This document shows positions 1 through 8,240 of a DNA stretch of 64,000 nucleotides, in pieces. The stretch lies in the NCBI GenBank assembly GCA_037576195.1, contig CM075104.1, positions 5,152,775-5,216,774 on the forward strand, in the 5' to 3' direction. The notes under the pieces were generated by a model. It saw nothing but the letters and a program-made list of their open reading frames with translations, did not search any database and was not told the origin of the DNA. How positions within the stretch are numbered: the first letter of the stretch is position 1; each line of letters begins with the position of its first letter. Both the position numbers and the translations under genes were made by a program. Source of the DNA: Phytoseiulus persimilis. Its lineage: Eukaryota; Arthropoda; Arachnida; Mesostigmata; Phytoseiidae.

Positions 1-339
1 CCTTTGTGACGCCAATTCTCAACCTCAGCAATCTGCTGTCCGAATGCCCGGCGCACCAGTTCTCCGAATCGAGGGGTAGATCTTTCGTAGATCGGTTCAT
101 GAATGAAACTTCTTTTTCATTTGAGTTGCTTGTTTGGTTGTCGTGACTCCTACTCCCTTTTGAGGCTCTGGTCATTACAAACGAATCCAGGAACCTTCCA
201 AGAAGGTCCATCGAAGTGTGGGTGCTCTGCAAGCACCTTCGGATGCATTGAGTTCTTGTTTGTGCACGTCCTGTACATGTTATACAGACATGGTAGGGCC
301 CAATAGTCCATGCCAATGATAGACTCATGGTGATCTGAA
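1..339. other. No recognisable gene
   Basis: I see no convincing coding region, RNA gene or repeat here. The DNA leads directly into the copia remnant that begins near 340 and may be further decayed flank of that element, but no domain can be read. Confidence 0.4.
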
Positions 340-714
340 TCTTCGAATCAATCAATACTGCCTCGGTTCTAGACGTCTCTGTAGGGAAGCCCAATTATTT
401 GGACCTCCACAAAAGAAGCGGAAACCTCGCTTTCCTCCATGGAATAAAAGTTCGTGGCATCTACAGAATGCATCAAATTCGCGCTCTGGCTTCGCAACCT
501 TCTGGGAGAATTGGGTATCCCAGAAAAGCCGATCATCCAGATAGATCAGATAATCGGATTTCATTACATTCGAAAGCTCTGCTCGAATCAAGAAAAGCAG
601 ATCGAGCAGGTTGGACACGCCAGCCAAAGAGCGGACTACATGACCAAGCCCTGTGTGAAATCAGTATTTCTCAATCAGAGAGAACTGTCAGGACTTGAGA
701 GATGGCGGCAGTAA
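340..714 (+). mobile_element. Ty1/copia-type LTR retrotransposon remnant (RNase H region)
   Basis: This is a short, broken fossil of a copia-family retrotransposon. The readable part matches the RNase H end of copia polyproteins: a stretch like PIIWTSTKEAETSLSS, then STECIKFALWLRNLLGELG, then an ADYMTKP-like segment that corresponds to the usual 'ADILTKPL' close of the domain. No LTRs, integrase or reverse transcriptase are visible in the window, so only the 3' part of the pol gene is represented. It carries several breaks and looks old. The family assignment rests on this motif order. Confidence 0.6.
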
Positions 715-1206
715 TACGGCAGGAACTCGTAGCACTTACAATACTCATAACCCCCCCTGATCAATATCTTAGCTAGTCTGACTGCGACGCCAGATGCACA
801 ACACGAAACTCACAATGTATGTCAATCAAGTTAGATTCTGGTAGATCCTCATCTCCCTGCACACCGTGCGAACTTCACTCCACTGAACATGCTCGCTGCA
901 TCAAAGAGTCTTCTCCAACGTCAGCAGGACTCAGACTGTGGCCCGATTATCGCAATCGAACTCTGCCACCAAAGCCAACTGTTAAGCCATGTCCACCAAT
1001 TCCACAAACACCGAACTGCAATTTCTAGAACTACCTACCCGCCATTCAAGGAGTAGTGTCACTCAGTACGCTTTCGGGAATTGTGATGCTCAAACTGCTA
1101 AGGGTCAGAGCTCGCTTGTCTTACGAGCCAGTGGACACTTCCATAGTAGACCATCTGAACATGCCGCATAGAGCGACCGTCCAAAGCATGAGATACATAA
1201 GAACAG
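715..1206. other. Intergenic, nothing recognised
   Basis: Only short ORFs without domain character occur here. No tandem repeat or RNA gene was noticed. Confidence 0.4.
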
Positions 1207-1212
1207 TTTATT
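1207..1212 (-). promoter_or_regulatory. Poly(A) signal AATAAA
   Basis: The complement strand reads AATAAA about 20 nt past the stop codon of the cysteine-rich ORF at 1233-1883. The spacing is right for a poly(A) signal and supports that ORF as the last exon of a transcribed gene. Confidence 0.55.
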
Positions 1213-1232
1213 AACAAGGAGGAATAACAAAA

Positions 1233-1883
1233 TCACAGCCGAAGTTGAACCAGCTTGTGAAGCCGTTCTCCGTGAGGCCGGAAATCCACATTGTTGAGAA
1301 CATGGGTGCGGATCCTCTTCACCTCTTCCACGACGTCCCGGTTGACCACCAGGTCTTCCAGGCGACCCCGGTATTCAGGGGTCCGCGCCTCCCACTCGGC
1401 GACGATCAATGAGGCAGGAGTGCGACGTTCCCGATCGCCGAAAGTATCGCGGATAAGACTGTTGAACTCGTCGAATCCGCGCCTGGGCGCAGGAGGAGGG
1501 CGCTCTGACTGAAGCTGGAGCCTGACCCGCTCCACGGCCGAGTTGACGCTGCTCGGCATCTGCAAGAAATTGAGGAACCGCAGTCCCTCGAAATCTGCTG
1601 AGTGCTGGTGCTCACACCAGCAGTCCGCGATCGAACAATGGCAGATGCGCGGCAGCGACTTACACAGCGCCATGTCGCAATCCAGACTTTCGACATCGGC
1701 CCAGGTCACCGTCTCTTTGGTCGAAGGAGACGGCCCCTTGTAGCCACAGCAGGGGCAAGCACCGGGCCGGATTGCAGACATCACGATGGGAGTTGGCGTG
1801 TGGGATGTGAGGCCGGAACACACGAGGAGTGTTGTGAACTCCGAAACGTCGGAAACATCTTTTAAAGCAATGACCCGGACCAA
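1233..1883 (-). CDS. Cysteine-rich protein of unknown function (probably terminal exon)
   Basis: I do not recognise this protein. The open frame gives about 216 residues. It has a compact Cys/His-rich middle: CPCCGYKG, then CDMALC, then CHCSIADCWCEHQH. This looks like one or two zinc-binding units. The remainder is charged and helix-prone, with an ERRTPASLIVAEW segment and a VVEEVKRIRTHVLNN segment. The first in-frame ATG is at 1781 (MSAIRPGACPCC). The open frame continues upstream of it without an obvious ATG, so the 5' end may be an exon boundary. AATAAA follows the stop by 20 nt. It could be a host gene's last exon or an accessory ORF of a nearby transposon; its neighbours are all mobile elements, which makes the second option real. 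Confidence 0.45.
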   Translation of the reverse strand: MVRVIALKDVSDVSEFTTLLVCSGLTSHTPTPIVMSAIRPGACPCCGYKGPSPSTKETVTWADVESLDCDMALCKSLPRICHCSIADCWCEHQHSADFEGLRFLNFLQMPSSVNSAVERVRLQLQSERPPPAPRRGFDEFNSLIRDTFGDRERRTPASLIVAEWEARTPEYRGRLEDLVVNRDVVEEVKRIRTHVLNNVDFRPHGERLHKLVQLRL

Positions 1884-2896
1884 AAGCGCGAGGGGAAGAA
1901 TGCGAGAGGGGGAAAGCTACGAAACAGGAATAGCTTGACCCCACATGCTCACTAAAAGAATGTTGGACGAAGAAATCAATGGCTAACAAGCTACTCGAAA
2001 CCCACTTAGAAATCCGAATAGCTGAATCGCTCCAAAGCCCGAAAATAGCTGCAGCATCATCCGAACGTCGGATAGCATCTCAACCTCGAGCACACAAACG
2101 AGAAAATCGAGAGCACTCGTCCCACTCGGGAATCTTACACACGTTGTCGCGCAGAGATCTTTACACCTCGGTGAGCGCCAAGATTCGAAGACGACGAACA
2201 CTGTCGATCCAGATTCGCATTCTCAATGACGCACAGCGGTCGGGATTGTCGGAAAATCATAACTTTTGAACGGCTGGACCGATTTTCCCGAATTTTCGCG
2301 AGCAAATTCTGAGTCCAGAGGAGCAACTTTTGAGCATATAACCAACTTCCAAACTCTCTCCAAAGGAGGCAAAATCTAAGAAAAAAATGGAAAATTCACG
2401 ATTCCGGCCAAACGACTGGATTGATCTGAAATCGGCGAGAAGGGTCTGAAAGCTGGTGCGATTCCGCATTTTTTTCCATGAGGAAAATTTTCAACGGGCC
2501 CTTCGTAAGGGAGGTTTAGACCGATTTTTAAAAATGCCCATAACTCCTCGAAAAATGCACTTTTTTCATCGGATAAAAAACGGAGGATGCGCGCAATTTC
2601 TCGGGCTAGCTGATGCCGTCGATAAACCGATTACTTTTTCTCGGCAAATCGCTGTTATAACCTAATTTTGGTGAAAAAACGCATTTTTTTTAGTTTTTCC
2701 TCCAAAATGGTCCACCCTTCAAAGCACCCAGGCTCGCACGCGGCTCTGAGGGGTGCGTCTGGTATCCCCGCACGTCATCCAGTTTACAAAGTTGGCGCCA
2801 AACCGTTGTGGTTTTCAAAAATTTCGATATATGCCCTCAAGTGCCCTATTTTCGTCGAAATCGACCAAACGGTCAGTTTGACCACGAGTCTAAAAT
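1884..2896. other. Gene-free stretch with A/T-run-rich, transposon-like sequence
   Basis: From about 2240 the sequence is full of short A and T runs and contains two related phrases: 'gaccgattttcccgaa' near 2279 and 'gaccgatttttaaaaat' near 2519. Each is linked to a 'cataact' motif. This texture is typical of subterminal DNA of DNA transposons. No coding region is supported. It lies directly outside the left inverted repeat of the RAG1-like element. Confidence 0.35.
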
Positions 2897-3006
2897 CCGT
2901 GGAATCGATTTTATTGAGTTATAACACCAGCCTGAGATCGGATTCGAGCCAACAGTTTCAAATTTGCCGCTTCCCACCGTTTTGGGATCCACGCGGCGCC
3001 AATATA
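2897..3006 (+). repeat. Left inverted repeat of the RAG1-like element
   Basis: It pairs with 4893-5012 on the opposite strand. The arms differ at scattered positions and by a small indel near the outer end, where the right arm has an extra copy of 'ccgtgg'-containing sequence. Confidence 0.65.
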
Positions 3007-3031
3007 GGCAATAGCTTCCATAGGAAGTACA

Positions 3032-4834
3032 TCACTCGACACTCAGAAGTTTCCTCACATCATCCAGGATGTCAAGATCACTCAAGGGGAGATCCTTCCG
3101 GTAACTGTTCACGAGGGGATCCGCATGAACCATCAGCCTTTGCATCACATCGCGATTCACGCTCTCACGGACGTCCTTGAACGAGAAATTTTCTCGGAAG
3201 TTCTTGAAGAGCTTGTTCAATGCTTCCTGAGCTTCTTCACTGAGAGCACCTATGGGTTGGGTGCTATTCTCCACGATTGCCTGGCCGTGAATCAGAACCT
3301 TGTGCACTGTCACAGGCATGTAATACTACGGATAGCGCGTAACGAAAATATTCGCTGTGACGTGGCAGGACTCGCCGAACGCCGCACCGTTCAACTGGTG
3401 GCGAGAGTTGATTGCTTCCAAGATGATGTGGAGCCCATAGACCAACTCTGGGTCTAAGCCGGTTATCATAGCCGTCAAACCATGATTTCTGAAGAACTTG
3501 CGCGCCGTGTTGCCGTCATTGCTGGTGCCTCCGCCCGGTCGAACAACGGAAACAATCAGACCCAGTTCTTTCCTGAACTCATCCTGAATTTCCCGCAAGC
3601 GCTTGGTCCGTTGCGCGTTGCGCTGCATTCTTCTTTTCGCAACGCCATTTTCTGAAGTCCTGGTTACATGCGATATTGACAAGGCACTCCATGAAATTTA
3701 TTCTTGCGTGGAGTGGTGAGATACCGAATCCTAGAGCTTGCGGGTCGCATATTCTCGTGCGAACTTGCGCTGAATCGTTCATATCCTTCGGCGACGCTGC
3801 ACATATGAGGCACGCTTGTGATGCTTTGTTATTCAGTATAGCATTGGCGACCTTGCCATCTATCATCGGGCAGATCGAAGTGTGCTTGACGTAAAACTGC
3901 CTCGCTCCTAGAGTGATATCTGATGCTCGGGGACCGTTGATTTCGCTCTCTGTCCGAGAAATTTCACTTCTGATCAAGTCCGCTGACTCCTTGGCGAAGG
4001 TGAACCTTAAAGGCCGGCACAGTCTCAGCGAAGACGGTTTTGGATTTTTCCAAACGATCGCTCCTGTTGTATCGTCCCTCAGTTCAAGAGGTACCACTGA
4101 AGTCGCGAATAAGCTGGCGTCAGAGAAGGATGGATCTGAGAATCTCTGTCTGTACTGGCTTTGTCCAGATGCGCCATCGCAACCCCACTTCGATGTAAGA
4201 ATCAGTTTAGGTGACATTGCGGATATCTCATCTGATGTTGCCGACATCAGCAAGCGGCCTACGGTGTGATTCAACAACTCCTGCAGTCCCACTCTGGCGC
4301 CCAGCTCGCCGATTAGAATCCCTTCTGGATAACATTCTTTTTTGGCCTCCAGAACCTGGTCGTAGCTCGGGTACATTCTGTTTCCAAAAGCCAATGCAGC
4401 GATTCGATGTTGGATGTAGGATTGCTTGGAAGACTTTGTGTCGATGAGGAGAGTCAACGCCGCAGTAGGGCTCATTTTCTGTTCCTTGAACTCCGGTGAA
4501 ACATCATATGCAGCGCGGATCAGGGAATCTGGATACATCTGCCTGAGTTCCTCCGCTTTTACTTTCTGTTGAGTTCTACTACACTCTTCAAACACTTTCG
4601 TCGGACGCCCCCTGGGCTTTCCTAAGACTACAGTCGGAACTGCACTCGTGGAAGCTGCCTTGGATGGACTTCTTTCATGATGAGTTCGAGATCGTGCTCT
4701 TTCGAAACGATGATCTTCATCAGATCTCGATTGGTGATCAAAAGTTGGAAGGTTCTCCTCTTGTAGGAAGTAGTTGAGCAGCGAACAACGTTAGAGATTG
4801 GCAGTTGGAGGCAGTCAGGTTCCGTCACTATCAC
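3032..4834 (-). pseudogene. RAG1/Transib-family transposase, broken
   Basis: This is a DDE transposase of the family that gave rise to vertebrate RAG1. Motifs in order: an AT-hook-like KPRGRPTK; WGCDGASGQ, matching RAG1 CDGMGD with the first catalytic Asp; NPKPSSLRLCRPLRFTFAKES, matching KPNSELCCKPLCLMLADES; ACLICAAS, matching the CxxC zinc pair; SPLHARINFMECL, where RAG1 has ALHCDIGN; DGNTARKFF, matching GNFARKLM; VHKVLIHG, matching the HKTLAH zinc histidines with identical spacing; and SEEAQEALNKLF, matching SEGNESGNKLF with the catalytic Glu. The second catalytic Asp is therefore not at its RAG1 position. The frame changes near 3640, and a TAG at about 3326 replaces what reads as Trp in RYPWYYMPV. 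The N-terminal 4628-4834 segment is in another frame. The copy is not functional. Confidence 0.72.
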
Positions 4835-4892
4835 TCGGTGCCTCTCTGTAGTTCACTGAGCCCGCATTGGACAACCGCGTGGGTGCTGTTGT

Positions 4893-5012
4893 TTACATTG
4901 GCGCCGCGTGGATCCCAAAATGGTGGGGAGAAGTTGAAACTTCTGGCTCGAATCCGATCTCATGCTAGTGTTATGGCTCGATAAAATCGATTCCATTCCC
5001 ACGGATCCACGG
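4893..5012 (-). repeat. Right inverted repeat of the RAG1-like element
   Basis: It pairs with 2897-3006. Its outer end abuts the DDE transposase fossil at 5013. Confidence 0.65.
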
Positions 5013-5950
5013 AGACCGGCTTCCCGTGGTACGCCGTGTAACGATCGGCATCTTCTTGCGATCTCACGGAAGCTGCTCCCTCTTGCCTTTCATCGCGGGC
5101 ATCAATAAGTTGAAGCCCAGCTCGCGCATGTGTGTCACAGCATCCCGGGAGCCGCGATCGACAATTAGCACATCATATCGCTTCAGTAGAGCTAGGAGAT
5201 TCTGATCCTGTGAAACTTGCTTGACGATTGTGGCGTCGTTTCCTCTTCCAGAAAACGGTCCAGCAAAATCGACAATGAGTCCATTAGTTGAACGTATGGT
5301 GAATGGCCTGCACTAAGGCTGTTTCTTCATTCCTGAGTAAGCCCGTCGCTGGTAGGCGTTGTGTTACTGCTCTTCTGGTGACGGATGCAAGTCCCATCTA
5401 GAACGAGGGCAAGTTGATCCTCAAATCCTCACCGAGCGCCAGAAGCCGCTTCGCAGCCATTGTAGTGTTTTCGAGCAATGTTTGACGATTGAGGGATGGA
5501 GGACCGAAGTGATTCAGGTCGTTGCGCTCAAACGCCTCCATCACACTCGTGAAGGAACGCGAGACGAATCGAGCGCTCCCTAGGTCGAGCATGCTCGCAA
5601 TGACATCGTAGGAGTTTCCCGTCCTTAGTTTGTTCAGGAAAATGAAGAGAGCTTGATTCACGTTCCGGAATCTGCTAGTTCTGAGCGTATCCAGGCAACG
5701 CATTAATTCAAGGAAGTTATCACGGCAGAAACCAGTGAGATTCCCGCACTGGATTTCCGAGAGATCTAAACATCCTATCCGTTCGTACAACGTCGTGCCC
5801 GGATTGCATCGGAATAGTTGATTCAATTCTTGGAGGGTAATCCATGTATATTGAGAAAAGATGGGATGTCTTCGATGTTCTCAATTCTGTGTGCGAAGCA
5901 TATCCGGCCACCGTCCAGCATATAGATGTTAGCTTCGTTTAAGACTATGC
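5013..5950 (-). pseudogene. Decayed DDE (IS5/PIF-like) transposase copy
   Basis: This is a broken relative of the intact transposase at 8241-10232. Reading on the minus strand it begins with a segment like FAHRIENIEDIPSFLNI, matching CEAHRIINID of the intact copy. It continues through TTLYERIGCLDLSEIQCGNL, NVNQALFIFLNKLRTG and FGPPSLNRQTLL. Then comes a DQLALVLDGT-like segment with RHQKS, matching VLDGTYIRHQKS and the first catalytic Asp. Stops and frame changes interrupt the rest. The reading ends at the inverted repeat of the RAG1-like element, and the C-terminal half with the SWIM finger is not found beyond that element. The two copies are clearly diverged, so the family has been active more than once. 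Confidence 0.7.
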
Positions 5951-6394
5951 ATCGTTCGCTGACGTTCATGAGACAAAGCCCGCTTGTTCATGAGCACACG
6001 ATGCACCGTCGGTGAGTGAACGATGGCCATGGATTCCTGAAATTTCGATTCCCCCGCCCTCGCCGATGGATGCATTTGCTTACAGCCGTTCCCCCCGGGC
6101 GGTCAGCTATGTACAGGTTTTCGCGCCTGACATGTATCATGTATGCACATTCTGAGTTGCGACTTCATCACTAGAGAGCTCAGGGTTCGAAAAAATCGGG
6201 GGGTCGTCCGAAAAAAAAAATAAGCCAGAGAAGAAAGCGCCCATTTTTTTCAGTTTTTTTGCGAATCCTCCGAATCACCGTCCGATTCAGCTTAACTCCA
6301 AAGTGCGCTCCCGACACTATCTATTTCCGTATCGGTCTCGAATTCATTGATTTCGAAGGTATGCGTCCGTCTTCGATCCAAACGGCTCTCTCCT
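5951..6394. other. Gene-free, A/T-run-rich
   Basis: This stretch contains poly-A and poly-T runs near 6210-6260 and no supported ORF. It resembles in texture the stretch at 2240-2880, and both may be subterminal transposon DNA. Confidence 0.3.
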
Positions 6395-7090
6395 TCAGCT
6401 TTTCAAAAATCCTATCTGGGAGCCGAGATATGAGCCTTTGAAAGAACTCAAGTGCCATAGCTGCAAGCCACTCATCGGATCGGTTCCGTAATCGAAGACT
6501 CTAGTAAGCCGCCGATTAACACTTCGCAAGCAGCCGTCGAGCAACGGCTCGCAAGATCGGAAGTTTTCAGCGTTCAACCCATGAAGGTAGCGCTCCAGTA
6601 TGGGGAACATGAGAAGAGTTGGGAGCAGCGTCCCGGAGACGGCTGTCGTTCTTCCTCGAAGCTTTCCTACCGCGGTGCTGATGGGCGCGGCGCTCAGAAC
6701 GTATTCCTCGTGGTAAGAAGTATCATGCTCTGTGAGGAACGCCCCGATGGGCAGTTGCTCTTCCAACGCGTTGTAGTGCTGCCTGAGCGCGATCAGCGCC
6801 GTCGCATGGTCATGCGGACTGTTTTATCTCGCTGCCACAGGTCACGGTAAGCATTTCCCTGTGACCCTTCCGATGATTTCCGCTGTCCTGCGGCGCCTAG
6901 GAAGGTTACACAGGACATTACATCCCGCCAGCGCTCAGCTGTTTCGAAGCGTTCATTTAGGAGAATCTTTGTGGACCAAAATTTGTTGGAAGGATTTCGT
7001 CCATATTTGTTAGGGATTTTGTATTCGTCGGAAAAAAACTGGATATCGAATCTAACAGTCAGCGAGAGCCAACGCAGCGTCTCTTCTACG
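6395..7090 (-). pseudogene. hAT-type transposase fossil, C-terminal piece
   Basis: The minus-strand frame from about 6793 down to 6395 reads ALRQHYNALEEQLPIGAFL, then HEEYVLSAAPISTAVGKLRG, then SGTLLPTLLMFPILERYL and CEPLLDGCLRSVNRRL. This is the typical hAT (ZBED-related) order: an 'EEYxxVMxPxAxALDxLQG' block, a 'GxLLPTL' block, then 'LLDGLxxRF'. The stretch between 6800 and 7090 is less clearly hAT. The piece ends at the left arm of the foldback-like element. Its N-terminal counterpart lies at 11877-12430 in the same orientation, so the transposase appears to have been split by that insertion. Frame changes are present and the copy is dead. Confidence 0.55.
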
Positions 7091-8090
7091 AAAGGGTCTG
7101 GGCGGTTTCTGTCCATGGTGACGGATTTCGCTGAAAATTGCACTGAAGCATCCCTGCGTAGAGTGGAGCTACCACAGCAAGTTTCAACCTCCGGCGATCC
7201 TCCGTTCGCTTTAAACAATGAAGTTAAGTCTTGAAAAAAAAAACTTAAAATCGTTATATCTCGAGAACTACTGGGGCTACCGCGCCGATCGACAACTTTT
7301 TGGAATGCTCTCGCCAAGGGCCATCTTCTGGCGTTATAGGATCTAAGATAGGTCGATTGCTTCCATGATTTTGTTAATCGAAGTGTCACTTCCTGGCGAG
7401 TGGCCACTCTGGTAAGTACCTAAAAATATAGTCCTAGGACCCCCCTACATGCTGGGGAAATATCAGCGAGTTCGGAGTGTTCCTTCCCTATTGATTTGAT
7501 AAAAGTAGTATGTCGATCAGATCAGGGTTTTGCCATGTCGCCTCGAAGCGTCACCGAAGCTGCCTGGAGCTCGCTGTTCTACGTTGTTTCGAAGTGAGGG
7601 ACCTTTGCACGCCTCGGAGACGAGAAGAAAATACACTGTTTCTTGCGTAGAAAATACTTACCATGAGCTATAGGCGTTATGGTCAGGTCGAGCTCAGAAT
7701 CACCTCCATAGACCCCTAAAAGTATGGTCAGGTCGACCTAGGAATCACCTCCATAGAACCTCAAAAGTAAGGTCAGGTCGACCTAGGAATCACCTCCATA
7801 GACCCTCAAAAGTATGGTCAAGTCGACCCAGGAATCACCTCCATAGACCCTCAAAACTATGGTCAGGTCGACCCGGGAATCATCTCCATAGACCCCCAAA
7901 AGTATGGTCAGGTCGACCCGGGAATCACCTCCATAGACCCTCAAAAGTATGGTCAGGTCGACCCGGGAATCACCTCCATAGACCCTCAAAAGTATGGTCA
8001 GGCTGACCTGAGAATCACCTCCATAGACCCTCAAAAGTATGGTCAAGTCGACCCAGGAATCACCTCCATAGACCCTCAAAAGTAGGTACA
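7091..8090 (+). repeat. Left inverted arm of the foldback-like element
   Basis: It pairs with 10866-11873. The outer ~590 bp are non-repetitive. The inner part (7681-8085) is a 45-bp tandem array. Any ORF reading through this arm, such as the one across 7090-7234, recurs in mirror image in the other arm and is not independent coding evidence. Confidence 0.85.
7681..8085. repeat. 45-bp minisatellite, nine units (left arm)
   Basis: Units start at 7681 and then every 45 bp, with the core ggtcaggtcgacc followed by ggaatcacctccatagacc. Because 45 is divisible by 3, a repeat reading frame (LLRVYGGDSRVDLTI) stays open on the minus strand; it is a by-product of the array. Unit variants, for example the ggtcaggctgacc unit near 7996, occur in the same order as in the right arm. 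Confidence 0.9.
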
Positions 8091-8204
8091 CTCAGTTGAC
8101 GAAAAGACCTTCTAAGAACCTCTCTAATGAATGCCATGCACCAGCCCTCGAACCCTGTTCGGAGCACCACAAGACTATACTGCCATCGTGAATCGAATCA
8201 TTGT

Positions 8205-8210
8205 TTTATT
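8205..8210 (-). promoter_or_regulatory. Poly(A) signal of the DDE/SWIM transposase
   Basis: AATAAA on the minus strand lies about 30 nt past the transposase stop codon, inside the element's unique centre. Confidence 0.65.
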
Positions 8211-8240
8211 TTCCTGCATGCTGATTCTTGAACACGCTCT

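Larger units (their letters stand above)
2897..5012 (-). mobile_element. RAG1/Transib-like DNA transposon (decayed)
   Basis: The element is about 2.1 kb and bounded by inverted repeats. The left copy (2897-3006) and right copy (4893-5012) pair over roughly 110 bp. Both contain atcgatttta, then gagatcggattcgagcca, then gggatccacgcggcgccaa in the same order on opposite strands. Between them lies a RAG1-like transposase on the minus strand. The outer ends do not show the CAC-type start that is usual for Transib, and I see no matching target duplication. The right edge abuts a decayed DDE transposase copy, so the element probably inserted into it. Confidence 0.65.

Noticed and set aside
6793-7407. 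204-codon minus-strand ORF as an intact transposase segment
   Set aside because: It runs from the hAT flank into the inverted arm, so its N-terminal half is arm sequence read backwards and not part of a single protein.
7681-8085. CRISPR-like array
   Set aside because: The units are directly adjacent with no unique spacers, and the sequence is eukaryotic. The same applies to the 31-bp array at 14605-15020.
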